A DNA stretch of 64,000 nt from an uncultured Sulfolobales archaeon. GTDB taxonomy: Archaea; Thermoproteota; Thermoprotei_A; Sulfolobales; NBVN01. The position numbers and the translations under genes were made by a program. Under the pieces are notes generated by a model that was not told the origin of the DNA, searched no databases, and saw only the letters and a list, made by a program, of their open reading frames with translations. This document shows, piece after piece, positions 43,414 through 51,880 of this stretch (positions are counted from its first letter, which is position 1; each line of letters opens with the position of its first letter). Where the stretch lies: the NCBI GenBank assembly GCA_937949785.1, contig CALEDH010000009.1, forward strand, positions 62,001 to 126,000, read 5' to 3'.

Positions 43414-45363
43414 TTAAATCCTCTCTAAAACCTCTATACCCATTACGTAGAGACCGTTCTTAATTACGATGCCTGACACGTAGGTGAGGAAGAGCTTAAA
43501 CTGTCTGACCCCCTCATCAGGTTCGTGGATTATAGGTTCGACATCATACCAAGAATTAAACATATCAGCCAATCTATTTAAGTAGGTTGTAAGTAACTCA
43601 GGGTCTAAGTCCTTAGAAACCTTAGTTATTATGTGAGGGAACTTACTTAGGTGTTGAAGTATTTCCCTCCTCATAGGCTTACTAGCCGATATGAAGTCTA
43701 TTCGACCCCAATCTAAGTCCTTTCCATACTTCCTTAAGATACTGGAAGTCCTTGCATAGGTGTATTGGAGGTAGGGTGCTGAATTCCTGCTTAGATTTAA
43801 AGCTATTTCGGGGTCGAAGTTTATTACCTTAGTGGGTGATGACGATAGCATCATATACTTAAAAGCCCCTACACTCATAACCTTCTTAGCATGTTCGTCT
43901 ACAACCGCACCGCGAGACCTCATTATATCCTCTACCCTAACCTCTAAGTTGTCAAGGACTTGATCAACGCTTACATACCTCCCCCTCCTACCGCTCATCT
44001 TAATACCTGGTAACATAACTAATTCGTAGGAGTAGTGTAGTAACCTACTTGCCTCATCCTTAAAGCCTAATGCGTAGAGCGCTAACCTAAGCTGTGCCTG
44101 AGCAAGTGTTTGTTCGTTACCGACGACGTTAACAACTAAGTCTGCGTTAAAGTCCTTAAACTTAGTAATTGAGTACGCTATATCCTTAGTAACGTATAGG
44201 GCTGTACCATCATCTCTCATAAGGATTAGCGGTGGGATCTCAACGTTTTTAGGTAGTTTAAGTAACAACTTAACGGGTTCTCCCTGTAATGAGGTGAAAT
44301 CTAATGCTGGTGCACCCTTATGAATCGTAAAGTATTCTGACTTCCTAGCAAGCTCAATGAGTTCCTTAACTAGGCCTGAGAAGACTAAGTCGCTCTCCCA
44401 ATCCCACTTATCGAAAGCTATGCCTAATCTACTTAAAGTTGAGCTCATACCGGTGAGGACCATGTTAACTACATATCTAAACACCTCCTTAACGTCTGGG
44501 TCCCCCTCCTCATACCTAATCATTAAATCCTCAACACTCTTATTAGGGTCTACATCCTCATTTATGCTTTCCACCAGCTTATCAACTAAGGACTCATCCC
44601 TAGCTCTAAGCTCGTTGAGAACAGCGATCAACCCATCTAATTCTAACCGTTTAGCGGAGACTATATCCTGATCTACGGTGCTGAGCTTTGATAACTCATC
44701 CCTTAACTCAACGATGTCTAATACGGTATTAGTAACTGCGTAGATAAACCCTAACCACTCATCGGGCTTTACATCGCTAGGTATTTCAGGCCTCCCCAAC
44801 CTAATGTAACCGTAAACCAACACAGCTACCTGACGTCCTAGGTCATTTATGTAGTACCTCCTCTGCACTCTATGACCTCTAACTTCGAAAACCCTTGAAA
44901 GAAACTCACCTAAGACAGCGTTCCTACCAGACCCTATGTGAAGTGGGTGTACTGGATTAGCGCTCACAAACTCTACAACGATGTTCAACTTACTTACATC
45001 TTCGATGAAGCCGTACCGCCCGCCCACACTCTTAATAATATCTGCTAGTAGCTTAGCGTAATTAACCTCATTTATAAATACGTTTAGATATCCGTTAGCC
45101 ACGTAGGATTTAGAGAAGAGGTTGTTGAGCTGTAGACCACTAATCACCTCCTTTAAATCGCTAATATTGAGGCCGCATATCCTTGATAGCCTGTGAAGCG
45201 GTAACGATAGGTCCCCAAACTCCTTTCTAGTAGGTTCCTCCACAATAGCTAACACATCATCTAACTTGATAGCCGTACACCTACTACGTATAGCGTCGTA
45301 GACAGATGATGCTAAAGAATTAGCTGCGTACATGTATAAATCATTTACTACGTCCGTAGTCAA
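43414..45363 (-). CDS. argS: Arginyl-tRNA synthetase
   Basis: A 649-residue class I ArgRS. HIGH is VHPLHIGSGRNA, the KMSKS counterpart is GIKMSGRRGRYVSVD, and the DALR anticodon domain occupies the last 120 residues with YLQYTYARTSSILRKYG at its start. TTG 45363 has GAGGTGG seven bases upstream; ATG 45333 is an alternative. Single gene. Confidence 0.95.
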   Translation of the reverse strand: MTTDVVNDLYMYAANSLASSVYDAIRSRCTAIKLDDVLAIVEEPTRKEFGDLSLPLHRLSRICGLNISDLKEVISGLQLNNLFSKSYVANGYLNVFINEVNYAKLLADIIKSVGGRYGFIEDVSKLNIVVEFVSANPVHPLHIGSGRNAVLGEFLSRVFEVRGHRVQRRYYINDLGRQVAVLVYGYIRLGRPEIPSDVKPDEWLGFIYAVTNTVLDIVELRDELSKLSTVDQDIVSAKRLELDGLIAVLNELRARDESLVDKLVESINEDVDPNKSVEDLMIRYEEGDPDVKEVFRYVVNMVLTGMSSTLSRLGIAFDKWDWESDLVFSGLVKELIELARKSEYFTIHKGAPALDFTSLQGEPVKLLLKLPKNVEIPPLILMRDDGTALYVTKDIAYSITKFKDFNADLVVNVVGNEQTLAQAQLRLALYALGFKDEASRLLHYSYELVMLPGIKMSGRRGRYVSVDQVLDNLEVRVEDIMRSRGAVVDEHAKKVMSVGAFKYMMLSSSPTKVINFDPEIALNLSRNSAPYLQYTYARTSSILRKYGKDLDWGRIDFISASKPMRREILQHLSKFPHIITKVSKDLDPELLTTYLNRLADMFNSWYDVEPIIHEPDEGVRQFKLFLTYVSGIVIKNGLYVMGIEVLERI

Positions 45364-45419
45364 CCCTCAACCACCTCAAATACACTTATAAACAGTTAAA
45401 TCCTAACTTTATGACACCG

Positions 45420-45740
45420 TCAGTAAACTCCTAGTGATAGGTCTCTAAAATCTATTGGGAGCTGCTTACCCTCACTCACTATCCTATCATAACTCCGCTC
45501 AAGAAACCCCATAAAGATCGGGCAGCCATCAAATTTACCCTCCCTCTCACACCTACCCTTCTTCTCGCTTAGCCTTCTTAAAAAGCAGGTATCCAACCTC
45601 TTATCGTAGTAGGGGCATATCTTATGGTAAAACTTAGCACTCTTCATAATCCTCTCTAACCAACGTTTCTTAGGATCCTTCCCCTCAACAACAGCTGTTG
45701 ATAAAGCCTTCTTCAACTCGTCCTCAGTTATTGTGGACAT
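45420..45740 (-). CDS. Hypothetical protein with four conserved-looking Cys
   Basis: A 106-residue protein with KICPYYDKRLDTCF and GRCEREGKFDGCPIF, four Cys spaced like a zinc or 4Fe-4S site in the middle third, between a charged N-terminal helix and a short C-terminal tail. Not a family that I can name. It lies 57 bp upstream of argS on the same strand. The Cys layout echoes the protein at 46259-46567, which lies on the other strand nearby. Confidence 0.6.
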   Translation of the reverse strand: MSTITEDELKKALSTAVVEGKDPKKRWLERIMKSAKFYHKICPYYDKRLDTCFLRRLSEKKGRCEREGKFDGCPIFMGFLERSYDRIVSEGKQLPIDFRDLSLGVY

Positions 45741-45827
45741 TAGCCATCACCTACGTTCTCTATGACGTCATTACTTATAAGCTTATTTTTAAATTTTAGA
45801 TGTTGGGGTTATATCATGTCGAAAGCG

Positions 45828-46112
45828 TTAAATCCCAGCCACTATGAACCTTCCATCAGGCTGCATATAAACGACGCCGTCATTAACTAACCTTATTAAA
45901 GCCCGCCTTATCTTATCCTCACTAGCTAGACCTGAAAGAATTACATGTAATTCCTTAACGCTCATAGGCCTATCCTTAAGTAGGTCTAACAATATCTTAA
46001 CTAATTCATCCTCATTAGGTGCTGTGACGACTAAAACATCGGGGTCTTCGTAGACTACTTTAAGCTTTAATTTCCTCGAATTATCCTCAAATCCCTCTTC
46101 CTCTATCTCCAT
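45828..46112 (-). CDS. Small winged-helix-like protein
   Basis: A protein of about 94 residues. After an acidic N-terminal stretch and the strand pair KLKLKVVYEDPDVLVVTAPNE, residues 38-94 look like a winged helix: ILLDLLKDRPMSVKELHVIL, SEDKIRRALIRLVNDGVVY, then a beta-wing with QPDGRF. Probably DNA binding or a protein-contact domain. Function unknown; no operon partner except the Cys protein 88 bp downstream. Confidence 0.55.
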   Translation of the reverse strand: MEIEEEGFEDNSRKLKLKVVYEDPDVLVVTAPNEDELVKILLDLLKDRPMSVKELHVILSGLASEDKIRRALIRLVNDGVVYMQPDGRFIVAGI

Positions 46113-46258
46113 CACTCAGACCTCCTACATATTTCCAACTACAAAAACACTTATAAACTTATTAATCCTAAAGCATATCTCAGGGTATTCAGCTGCCTTG
46201 CCCATGGTATAAAAACGGTTTATGCACTTCAACAGCGCTTGATAGGCCGAGTAGTGAT

Positions 46259-46567
46259 GTGACTTTAACTAGTAGGTGTTTAAGCCCCTCAGAATTCATA
46301 TCATGTAAGTTCTTCAGGGAGTCCCAGGCAGGTGTAGGTGTTATACATGAGCAGATAGGGAGGGAGTATGGGAGGCCGATCGTTATGATTCACGGGTTAA
46401 GAAAGCCTGAGAGGTCTGAGTGTAAGTTCTTTAAACTCATCAGTCATGAAAGCGGTAACTATCTAGCAGCCTGCGACGTTTTAAGGAGGTACTTAAACAT
46501 GTATGAGGTCCGCCTATGTAGTCAGCTATGGGTTGACTGCTCATACAGAAAGCAGGTCGAGCGTTAG
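46259..46567 (+). CDS. Hypothetical Cys-rich protein
   Basis: A 102-residue protein from GTG 46259. Cys occur in RCLS, ISCKFFRES, SECKFFKLIS, ACDVLRRYL, LCSQLW and DCSYRK; the repeated CKFF strings suggest a duplicated small metal-binding motif. Upstream of rpl7ae by 60 bp on the same strand, so possibly co-transcribed. No known family recognised. Confidence 0.5.
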   Translation: MTLTSRCLSPSEFISCKFFRESQAGVGVIHEQIGREYGRPIVMIHGLRKPERSECKFFKLISHESGNYLAACDVLRRYLNMYEVRLCSQLWVDCSYRKQVER

Positions 46568-46627
46568 GAATACATAAGCTTTTTAAGTACCCCTGAACAT
46601 CTATTCAATGACGACAGGTGAATGAGA

Positions 46628-47017
46628 ATGAGTAAACCATCCTATGTAAGATTTGAAGTACCTCCTGAGGTATCGGAAAAAGCGTATGAGATGGTAAAGA
46701 AGGTTAGGGAGAGTGGTGGGAAGGTAAAGAAAGGGACAAATGAGACCACTAAGGCTGTTGAGAGGGGTATCGCTAAATTAGTATTAATTGCTGAGGACGT
46801 AGACCCGCCTGAAGTGGTTATGCATTTACCACTGCTATGTGAGGAGAAGAAAGTTCCATACCTATACGTACCCAGTAAGAAGAGATTAGGTGAAAGTGCT
46901 GGTATTGAAGTAGGTGCTGCTAGTGTTGCAGTAACTGAGGTGGGTAGTGCTAAAGACCTATTAGACGAACTTTTAAAGTCTTTCCAAGAGTTAAAGTCTA
47001 AGGTCGCTAAGAAGTAA
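46628..47017 (+). CDS. rpl7ae: Ribosomal protein L7Ae (kink-turn binder)
   Basis: A 129-residue L7Ae that binds kink-turns in 23S rRNA and in box C/D and H/ACA guide RNPs, and is an RNase P subunit. Strings [34 protein letters not shown] and [13 protein letters not shown] are diagnostic. ATG 46628 ([12 protein letters not shown]) has AGGTGA at proper spacing; ATG 46622 is too close to it. Confidence 0.96.
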   Translation: MSKPSYVRFEVPPEVSEKAYEMVKKVRESGGKVKKGTNETTKAVERGIAKLVLIAEDVDPPEVVMHLPLLCEEKKVPYLYVPSKKRLGESAGIEVGAASVAVTEVGSAKDLLDELLKSFQELKSKVAKK

Positions 47018-47077
47018 GTACTACGACAACTTAATAAATTAATTTGATTTAATAAACACTACATCAAATACTTGTTT

Positions 47078-47497
47078 TTACTCAGCTAACTCATTAGGTG
47101 TGAATATGATGCTTATCTCATATTCTGCCCTCACAGCACTATCAGCTGCGTGGACAACGTTTTCACTAATTGATAGCGAGTAATCACCTCTAATAGTTCC
47201 AGGCAGTGCTCTACGTCCATCAGTCTCCCCAACCATTAACCTAACAACGTTAACAGCGCCATCCCCTTCAAGAACCATAGCAACAACAGGGCTTGAAGAC
47301 ATATAATCGATTAGGCTATTGAAGAATGACTTACCGATATGAACGTCGTAGAGCTTCATAGCGCTCTCCCTGCTTAACCTAACCATCTTAAGCGCCTTAA
47401 TCTTAAGGCCCTTCCTCTCAAACCTAGAGATGATCTCACCGATCAAACCCCTACGAACACCATCTGGTTTTACTATAACTATGGTTCTCTCAACCAA
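47078..47497 (-). CDS. ndk: Nucleoside diphosphate kinase
   Basis: A 139-residue NDK that equilibrates nucleoside di- and triphosphates through a phospho-His in [28 protein letters not shown] is the N-terminal signature, and GTIRGDYSL the nucleotide loop. TTG 47497 has GGTGGG five bases upstream. It converges with rpl7ae. Confidence 0.95.
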   Translation of the reverse strand: MVERTIVIVKPDGVRRGLIGEIISRFERKGLKIKALKMVRLSRESAMKLYDVHIGKSFFNSLIDYMSSSPVVAMVLEGDGAVNVVRLMVGETDGRRALPGTIRGDYSLSISENVVHAADSAVRAEYEISIIFTPNELAE

Positions 47498-47918
47498 ATC
47501 AACCCACCACGCTACTGAATCCTCAAATAAAGATTAAGAATTTTAATTTAAACTTAATTACGGTCTGAGCCTCAACCTCCGTCCAGCTCAGCAGCTTTAG
47601 TATGCCGGCTTAATAACCGTATATAGGTACTTATTGTCGGAATCCCGCTAACATAAAATACTAGTACAGCGGTGGAGATCTAAGAGTAAGTTCGACTAGT
47701 TTTCGAGATTTTCCCAAGTCCTCGACCAATAGCAGGGTAAAACGGAGGTCTGTGATGTTTGATTACTTAGCCATCGTGATGGTGGGAACTGTATGAGGAG
47801 GGTACGTACATCCAGTAGGAACTAACATAAGTGCATCAAACGTTTTCCATGCTATATAGGTCTGCCATCGTTTTACCATCATGTTCAGCAAAACCTCTTC
47901 CGGAGTTCTCCATACCTA
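47498..47918 (+). other. Non-coding gap between ndk and the ZIP gene
   Basis: No ORF, tRNA or repeat that I can support. It contains several GTGATG strings near 47755-47790 that resemble C/D-box elements, but no matching D box at proper spacing. Confidence 0.4.
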
Positions 47919-48668
47919 CTAAGTAAGTAGGAAGTCAAGTAACATCATTAAGATGAAACCTGTTATAAAGCCGAAGGTTGCCTCTCTTTCGAAGCCCTTC
48001 CTATGACTTTCAGGTATTATCTCATCGCTGATAACGAAGAGCATGGCACCTGCAGCAAAGGCGAGTGCATAAGGTAAGACCTGGTGAAAGATAGATACAA
48101 GTGTGACTCCCAGTAACCCACCAACAGGTTCAACCAAGCCGGTTAACGTACTATACCAAAGAGACTTCCGCCTGCTATACCCCTCCCTTAACAACGGTAA
48201 AGCTATTGCAAGACCTTCAGGCATGTTCTGAAGTCCAATAGCTGTGGTGACGGTAAGTCCTAACGATATTTCTTCAACTCCAAAACTTATCCCGACGGCT
48301 AGGCCTTCAGGAAAGTTGTGGATGGTGACAGCTAAGACGAAGAGCCAAATTCGTGAAAGACTTGAGGAAGGACCTTCAGCACCTAATATTGGATGTAGGT
48401 GGGGGGTGAAGCGATCTGCTAGATGTAACGTAACAGCCCCTAACGCTATTCCGAGGGCTGCGACCCATATACTGCTGATGCTTATTGCTGGGATTAGGAG
48501 ACTGAAAAATGTGGCGGCAAGCATCACCCCGGCAGAGAATCCAAGCATAGCATCTAACAACCTATCTGAGACGTTTCCATCGAACAAAACTGGTAGTGCT
48601 CCAGCACCTGTAGCCAGTCCTGCCAGTAGACTAGCTGCTGAACCGATTAAAATGGTTTCTGAGATCAT
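47919..48668 (-). CDS. ZIP-family divalent metal transporter
   Basis: A 249-residue ZIP transporter with about eight membrane helices, importing Zn or other divalent metals into the cytoplasm. Metal-site helices carry VTIHNFPEGLAVGISFG and IGLQNMPEGLAIALPL; the second has Asn-Met in place of His-Asn. EPVGGLLGV and IPESH are further family strings. Closer to ZupT/GufA-type ZIPs than to eukaryotic ones. Metal specificity unknown. Confidence 0.9.
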   Translation of the reverse strand: MISETILIGSAASLLAGLATGAGALPVLFDGNVSDRLLDAMLGFSAGVMLAATFFSLLIPAISISSIWVAALGIALGAVTLHLADRFTPHLHPILGAEGPSSSLSRIWLFVLAVTIHNFPEGLAVGISFGVEEISLGLTVTTAIGLQNMPEGLAIALPLLREGYSRRKSLWYSTLTGLVEPVGGLLGVTLVSIFHQVLPYALAFAAGAMLFVISDEIIPESHRKGFEREATFGFITGFILMMLLDFLLT

Positions 48669-49249
48669 AGATGACGTCCAACCTGGTAACTAAGTAATGC
48701 CCCTCTTATATCTTACCATTTAACATCTGTTAAATTTCTGAATAACCTGATTAGCTGGTATAATGACATGGAAAGCCTCAACAGTACACCTCTCACATAC
48801 AAATCAATCAGTTGGCTAGGGTTTACTTGGGGCATCAAAACTACTTTACATATCTTGACTCTCCTATACCGCCTCACTGCAGAGCGGACCGCGGATTTGA
48901 AGGAACGCGCTCTAGCCTCGGAGAAGGTCTTCTTAGAAAAGATCTTATCGGATCTATAAAAGTCGGGCTAAGACATCTATGCATCGGTGGGAGCCCTATG
49001 GCGTCGGGCTTGACGGACCTTACGCCCGCAGGTAGGGTTGACCTCCGCTAGCATATTATTAAGATATTTAGAAGTACGTCAGTCATCTTTAGCAGAGAAC
49101 GTGTATTCAGCTGTTTTAAGATTAATAGTCATAGATGGTTTTAGGCGTTGATGGTGAGGTTAACTATGGCAGGGTAAGGCCGGTGAATCCTAAGAACTGC
49201 GTAAGTCCACTAAAGACCACGTAGCTCAGAACCCTTCATTATTAGGAGG
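48669..49249 (+). other. Non-coding gap with transposon-like debris
   Basis: A 63-codon frame at 48768 and a 79-codon frame at 48812 overlap and resemble no family; neither has convincing start signals. The last part contains the dispersed repeat at 49178-49222. I read this as eroded mobile DNA. Confidence 0.35.
49178..49222 (+). repeat. Dispersed repeat, copy 2 (possible decayed transposon end)
   Basis: AAGGCCGGTGAATCC through CACTAAAGACCACG matches the minus strand of 28436-28480. One frame reads YGRVRPVNPKNCVSPLKTT and then stops at 49220-49222, which looks like a transposase C-terminus. It ends 28 bp before the stop of the convergent regulator gene. Confidence 0.45.
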
Positions 49250-49594
49250 TCATTTAGGTGAGGTTTGATGGCAGCATATAGTCTTCTCATATCTTATAGT
49301 TGTACATATCTCACATAGTTTCTCTACGATGCTTTCTGGTGTGATCCCTTCTTGGGCTGTAATATCAGCTAGCTCTGAAATCATCCTCATGGCTTCTTGA
49401 GATTGCTCTATCTTATGGATTAGGATAGCCCCTCTTTCACCTTTGTAGTATTGGGTTATGGCGGCTGGTGTTAACCCCATTTTCTCAGAAGCGTCTATCT
49501 TACGCATGTTGTACTTCTCTACGAGTTCCTTAGCTACAAGCACTCTTATAGCTGGTAGAAGGTATTTTACGACTGCAACACATGGTGGTTTCAT
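49250..49594 (-). CDS. Small HTH regulator with C-terminal CxxC...CC (COG2522-like), copy 2
   Basis: A 114-residue paralog of the regulator at 19997-20314. The HTH is VLVAKELVEKYNMRKIDASE, then KMGLTPAAITQYYKGERG, about residues 19-57. A near-N-terminal Cys (C5, KPPC) and C94-x2-C97-x9-C107-C108 match the cysteine layout of copy 1, suggesting a metal, Fe-S or thiol sensor. It is divergent from the serine kinase/sulfhydrylase gene, and a long palindrome covers the shared promoter. Most likely it controls that gene and itself; this is inference from position. Confidence 0.78.
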   Translation of the reverse strand: MKPPCVAVVKYLLPAIRVLVAKELVEKYNMRKIDASEKMGLTPAAITQYYKGERGAILIHKIEQSQEAMRMISELADITAQEGITPESIVEKLCEICTTIRYEKTICCHQTSPK

Positions 49595-49625
49595 CTCGTC
49601 CCTCTAATATCTTTGATGGAAGCCT

Positions 49626-49656
49626 TATATATTTTTAACACCGTTAAAAATATATA
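49626..49656. promoter_or_regulatory. Operator 1: 31-bp perfect palindrome over the divergent TATA boxes
   Basis: Arms of 14 bp (TATATATTTTTAAC and GTTAAAAATATATA) flank ACC at 49640-49642. The right arm forms TATATAT about 32 nt before the ATG at 49687, and the left arm read on the other strand gives TATATAAGG about 30 nt before the regulator start at 49594. The palindrome thus covers both promoters. The core TTTAAC-ACC-GTTAAA recurs at 49672. Confidence 0.8.
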
Positions 49657-49671
49657 TTTAGTTGGGTTTAA

Positions 49672-49686
49672 TTTAACGGTGTTAAA
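49672..49686. promoter_or_regulatory. Operator 2: 15-bp palindrome abutting the start codon
   Basis: TTTAAC-GGT-GTTAAA is the exact reverse complement of the 15-bp core of operator 1, centred 38 bp from it, and ends at the base before ATG 49687. Two same-family sites, one on the TATA box and one at the likely transcription start, is a typical archaeal repressor arrangement. Confidence 0.8.
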
Positions 49687-51405
49687 ATGTCTAGGAATTA
49701 CGGTGAAGTACATCTAGTCGAACTCGAAAAACTACGTCATCACGAAGAGGTTGACCCGGAACATCTACGGGAGTTGACCCAGCAAATAGCTGATGATAGG
49801 ATCCTAAAATATGCGATAGTCGTAGATCGGAAGACAAACGTCATTCTTGATGGGGAGCATCGTTACAACGCCCTCATAAATTTAGGTTGTAGGAGGATAC
49901 CTGTCATCTATGTGGACTATGAATCACCTGATATCGAAGTCTGGGCATGGGGTGGTAATTATAAGTTGACTAAACGGGACGTAGTTGAAGCCGCCCTAAC
50001 TGGGAGGAGATTTCCTCCGAAAACATCGCGGCATATGATAAGGAATAGCGATGACCTAGCGCATATATCATCAATTGAGAAGAGGGTGGATGTACCGCTG
50101 GAGATTTTAAAGAGTGAACTCGAACTCATACCGTTAGGAAATATTAAAACTGCTATGCGGGTAGATTTGAAGGAAGTACTACCGGTATACGTAAGATTTC
50201 TTAAAACGGAAGTCGTTGACGTACCATTAATTCTAGATAGAGAGACAGGAGTTCTGCTAGATGGTTATGAAGCGTTTCAAGCGTTAGACCTGCTTTCGGT
50301 TGGGAAGGCACCTACATTTAAAGTTAACATAAATAACTTAGGGGTAAGGACTGCAGAAAGCTTAGTGAAGGAAAAAATCTTGGAAGCAGGTCTTAAGGGG
50401 GAGAAGCTCCTGCCAAGAAGCTTCAAACTCCTAGTCGAGCAGGTTAGGATAGATGTCCCGCTGGGAAAGCTGCTTAAAAGGGAAAGAGTGAGTAGGAAAG
50501 CGTTAAAAGTCTACAATAGTAGTTTGGAATTCCTCTATGAAGGCTGGCCCACACCACTTGTGAGGTTAAAGTCTCTATCAACAGTTAATAGAAGTGTTTG
50601 GGCAAAACTTGAGTGTTATAACCCATTCAGCAACAGCGTTAAGGATAGGATAGCCTGGTCCATGATTAAAGAAGCTGTGGAATTGGGGAGTCTTAAGGAG
50701 GTTTTATATGAGGCAACGTCTACGAATACCGGCATAGCTCTAACCTCGATAGCGAACATCCTCGGGGTAAGGACAAGGCTTTACATTCCAATGACTATAC
50801 AGAAAGTAAGTGATGTATACCTTAAAGTCCTCGGAGCCGAAGTTGTTAGAATACCTGTAAGCCTAACGGTTGAGGCGATAGGTCAGGTGGATTCGGATGC
50901 GAAGGCTCAGGGAGCTACCCACCTAAACCAGTTTGAAAATGATGCTAACCTTAAAGTCCACCTCAAGTATACGGCAAGGGAATTAGACCGACAACTAACA
51001 GGCCTAAACCTAAAACCAACATATATAATCGGCGGTGTGGGAACATCCGGTCATATGAGCGCTATATCCATTTACTTCAAAGCCAGATACGGTGACGGAG
51101 TTAAGGTCATCGGCGCTCAGCCAGCGCCGAACGAGGTAATTCCAGGCATTAGGAGGGTTGAAACAGGTATGAAGTGGATACATTGGACAGTCTTTGACAA
51201 AATAGTAGACGTCAAACAGTCGGAAGCCATAGAAGCCGCTATAAAAATAGCTAGGAGTGAAGGCCTCTTGATAGGGTTAAGCTCAGGTGCCGTGGTCCAC
51301 GCCTTTGAAAGAATGGCTGAGGAGGAAGGTGTGTACGTCCTCATCTTCCCAGACAGCGGATATAAGTACGCGGAGCAGTTTGAAAAATATTTGAAATGTA
51401 TGTAG
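49687..51405 (+). CDS. Fused ParB-fold serine kinase :: O-phosphoserine sulfhydrylase (cysteine synthase)
   Basis: A 572-residue two-enzyme fusion. Residues 1-115 match SerK/SbnI-type ParB-fold free-serine kinases: LEKLRHHEEVDPEHL, VILDGEHRYNALINLG (55-59 DGEHR) and a Trp pair near W86/W88. Residues 120-270 contain a second ParB-like string, PLILDRETGVLLDGYEAFQAL, lacking the EHR residues; this could be a degenerate repeat or the kinase's own C-terminal domain. Residues 280-572 are a PLP beta-family synthase: PFSNSVKDR (K319), ATSTNTGIAL, GGVGTSGHMSAIS, and IPGIRRVETGM, the phosphate-recognising Arg string of the Aeropyrum O-phosphoserine sulfhydrylase. The predicted reaction is serine to O-phosphoserine to cysteine. 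It is transcribed from a promoter covered by operators 1 and 2. Confidence 0.88.
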   Translation: MSRNYGEVHLVELEKLRHHEEVDPEHLRELTQQIADDRILKYAIVVDRKTNVILDGEHRYNALINLGCRRIPVIYVDYESPDIEVWAWGGNYKLTKRDVVEAALTGRRFPPKTSRHMIRNSDDLAHISSIEKRVDVPLEILKSELELIPLGNIKTAMRVDLKEVLPVYVRFLKTEVVDVPLILDRETGVLLDGYEAFQALDLLSVGKAPTFKVNINNLGVRTAESLVKEKILEAGLKGEKLLPRSFKLLVEQVRIDVPLGKLLKRERVSRKALKVYNSSLEFLYEGWPTPLVRLKSLSTVNRSVWAKLECYNPFSNSVKDRIAWSMIKEAVELGSLKEVLYEATSTNTGIALTSIANILGVRTRLYIPMTIQKVSDVYLKVLGAEVVRIPVSLTVEAIGQVDSDAKAQGATHLNQFENDANLKVHLKYTARELDRQLTGLNLKPTYIIGGVGTSGHMSAISIYFKARYGDGVKVIGAQPAPNEVIPGIRRVETGMKWIHWTVFDKIVDVKQSEAIEAAIKIARSEGLLIGLSSGAVVHAFERMAEEEGVYVLIFPDSGYKYAEQFEKYLKCM

Positions 51406-51880
51406 GGGAAGAAATAGGGGTCTACTATTGTCGAATGGTAGTATCTCCTAAGTCCGCTCTGAGTTCTAAAACGTTTGACTTACCTGTCTATCCTAATTTT
51501 CTAAGAGTGTTCGGATGGATGCCAAACCTCTCGCAGTTTTCCCTAAGCGTTAGTAAGCTCTCTGACAGAACTTCTACCCACAACGTAAATGCTGACTGCC
51601 CTTATTAGTAGCTATGAGTTCTGCTTTCGGAGCGATTTCCGTCATATATGATATGACACCTTACCGTTTTAAATATCTCCAACACTGCGGCGTATTAAAT
51701 ATAAGCTTCTTTACTTAGACATGATTTGATGATGTGAAGCGTCCTTGCTGAGGGGTGATGTTTACGAATCCCTCTGATGCTGGGTAAGCCGTAGGTGGGG
51801 TAAAATTAATTACCCGTGAGGATGTTCTCGGATTTTAACTCATATTAAAATCGTAGTGATGTGTTCGGTTTGCCTAGCTG
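51406..51880 (+). other. Non-coding gap after the cysteine-synthesis fusion
   Basis: No protein gene that I can support; a 70-codon frame overlapping the fusion's end looks accidental. A C/D-box guide RNA candidate lies at 51727-51777. Confidence 0.4.
51727..51777 (+). ncRNA. Candidate box C/D guide sRNA
   Basis: In order: TGATGA (C, 51727-51732), a 15-nt guide, CTGA (D', 51748-51751), a 4-nt spacer, TGATGT (C', 51756-51761), a 12-nt guide TTACGAATCCCT, and CTGA (D, 51774-51777). Box order, spacing and total length fit archaeal C/D sRNAs. The target nucleotide would pair five bases upstream of each D box. rRNA is not in the window, so the target cannot be checked here. Confidence 0.5.

Noticed and set aside
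47755-47815. Possible C/D-box RNA with GTGATGT and GTGATGG
   Set aside because: No CTGA boxes at usable spacing.
48768-48956. Possible 63-aa protein
   Set aside because: A helical-looking sequence but no ribosome-binding site, no partner, and overlap with another frame in an area of transposon debris.
51396-51608. 70-codon frame after the cysteine-synthesis fusion
   Set aside because: Starts inside the preceding gene and looks random; the region is better explained as non-coding with a guide-RNA candidate.
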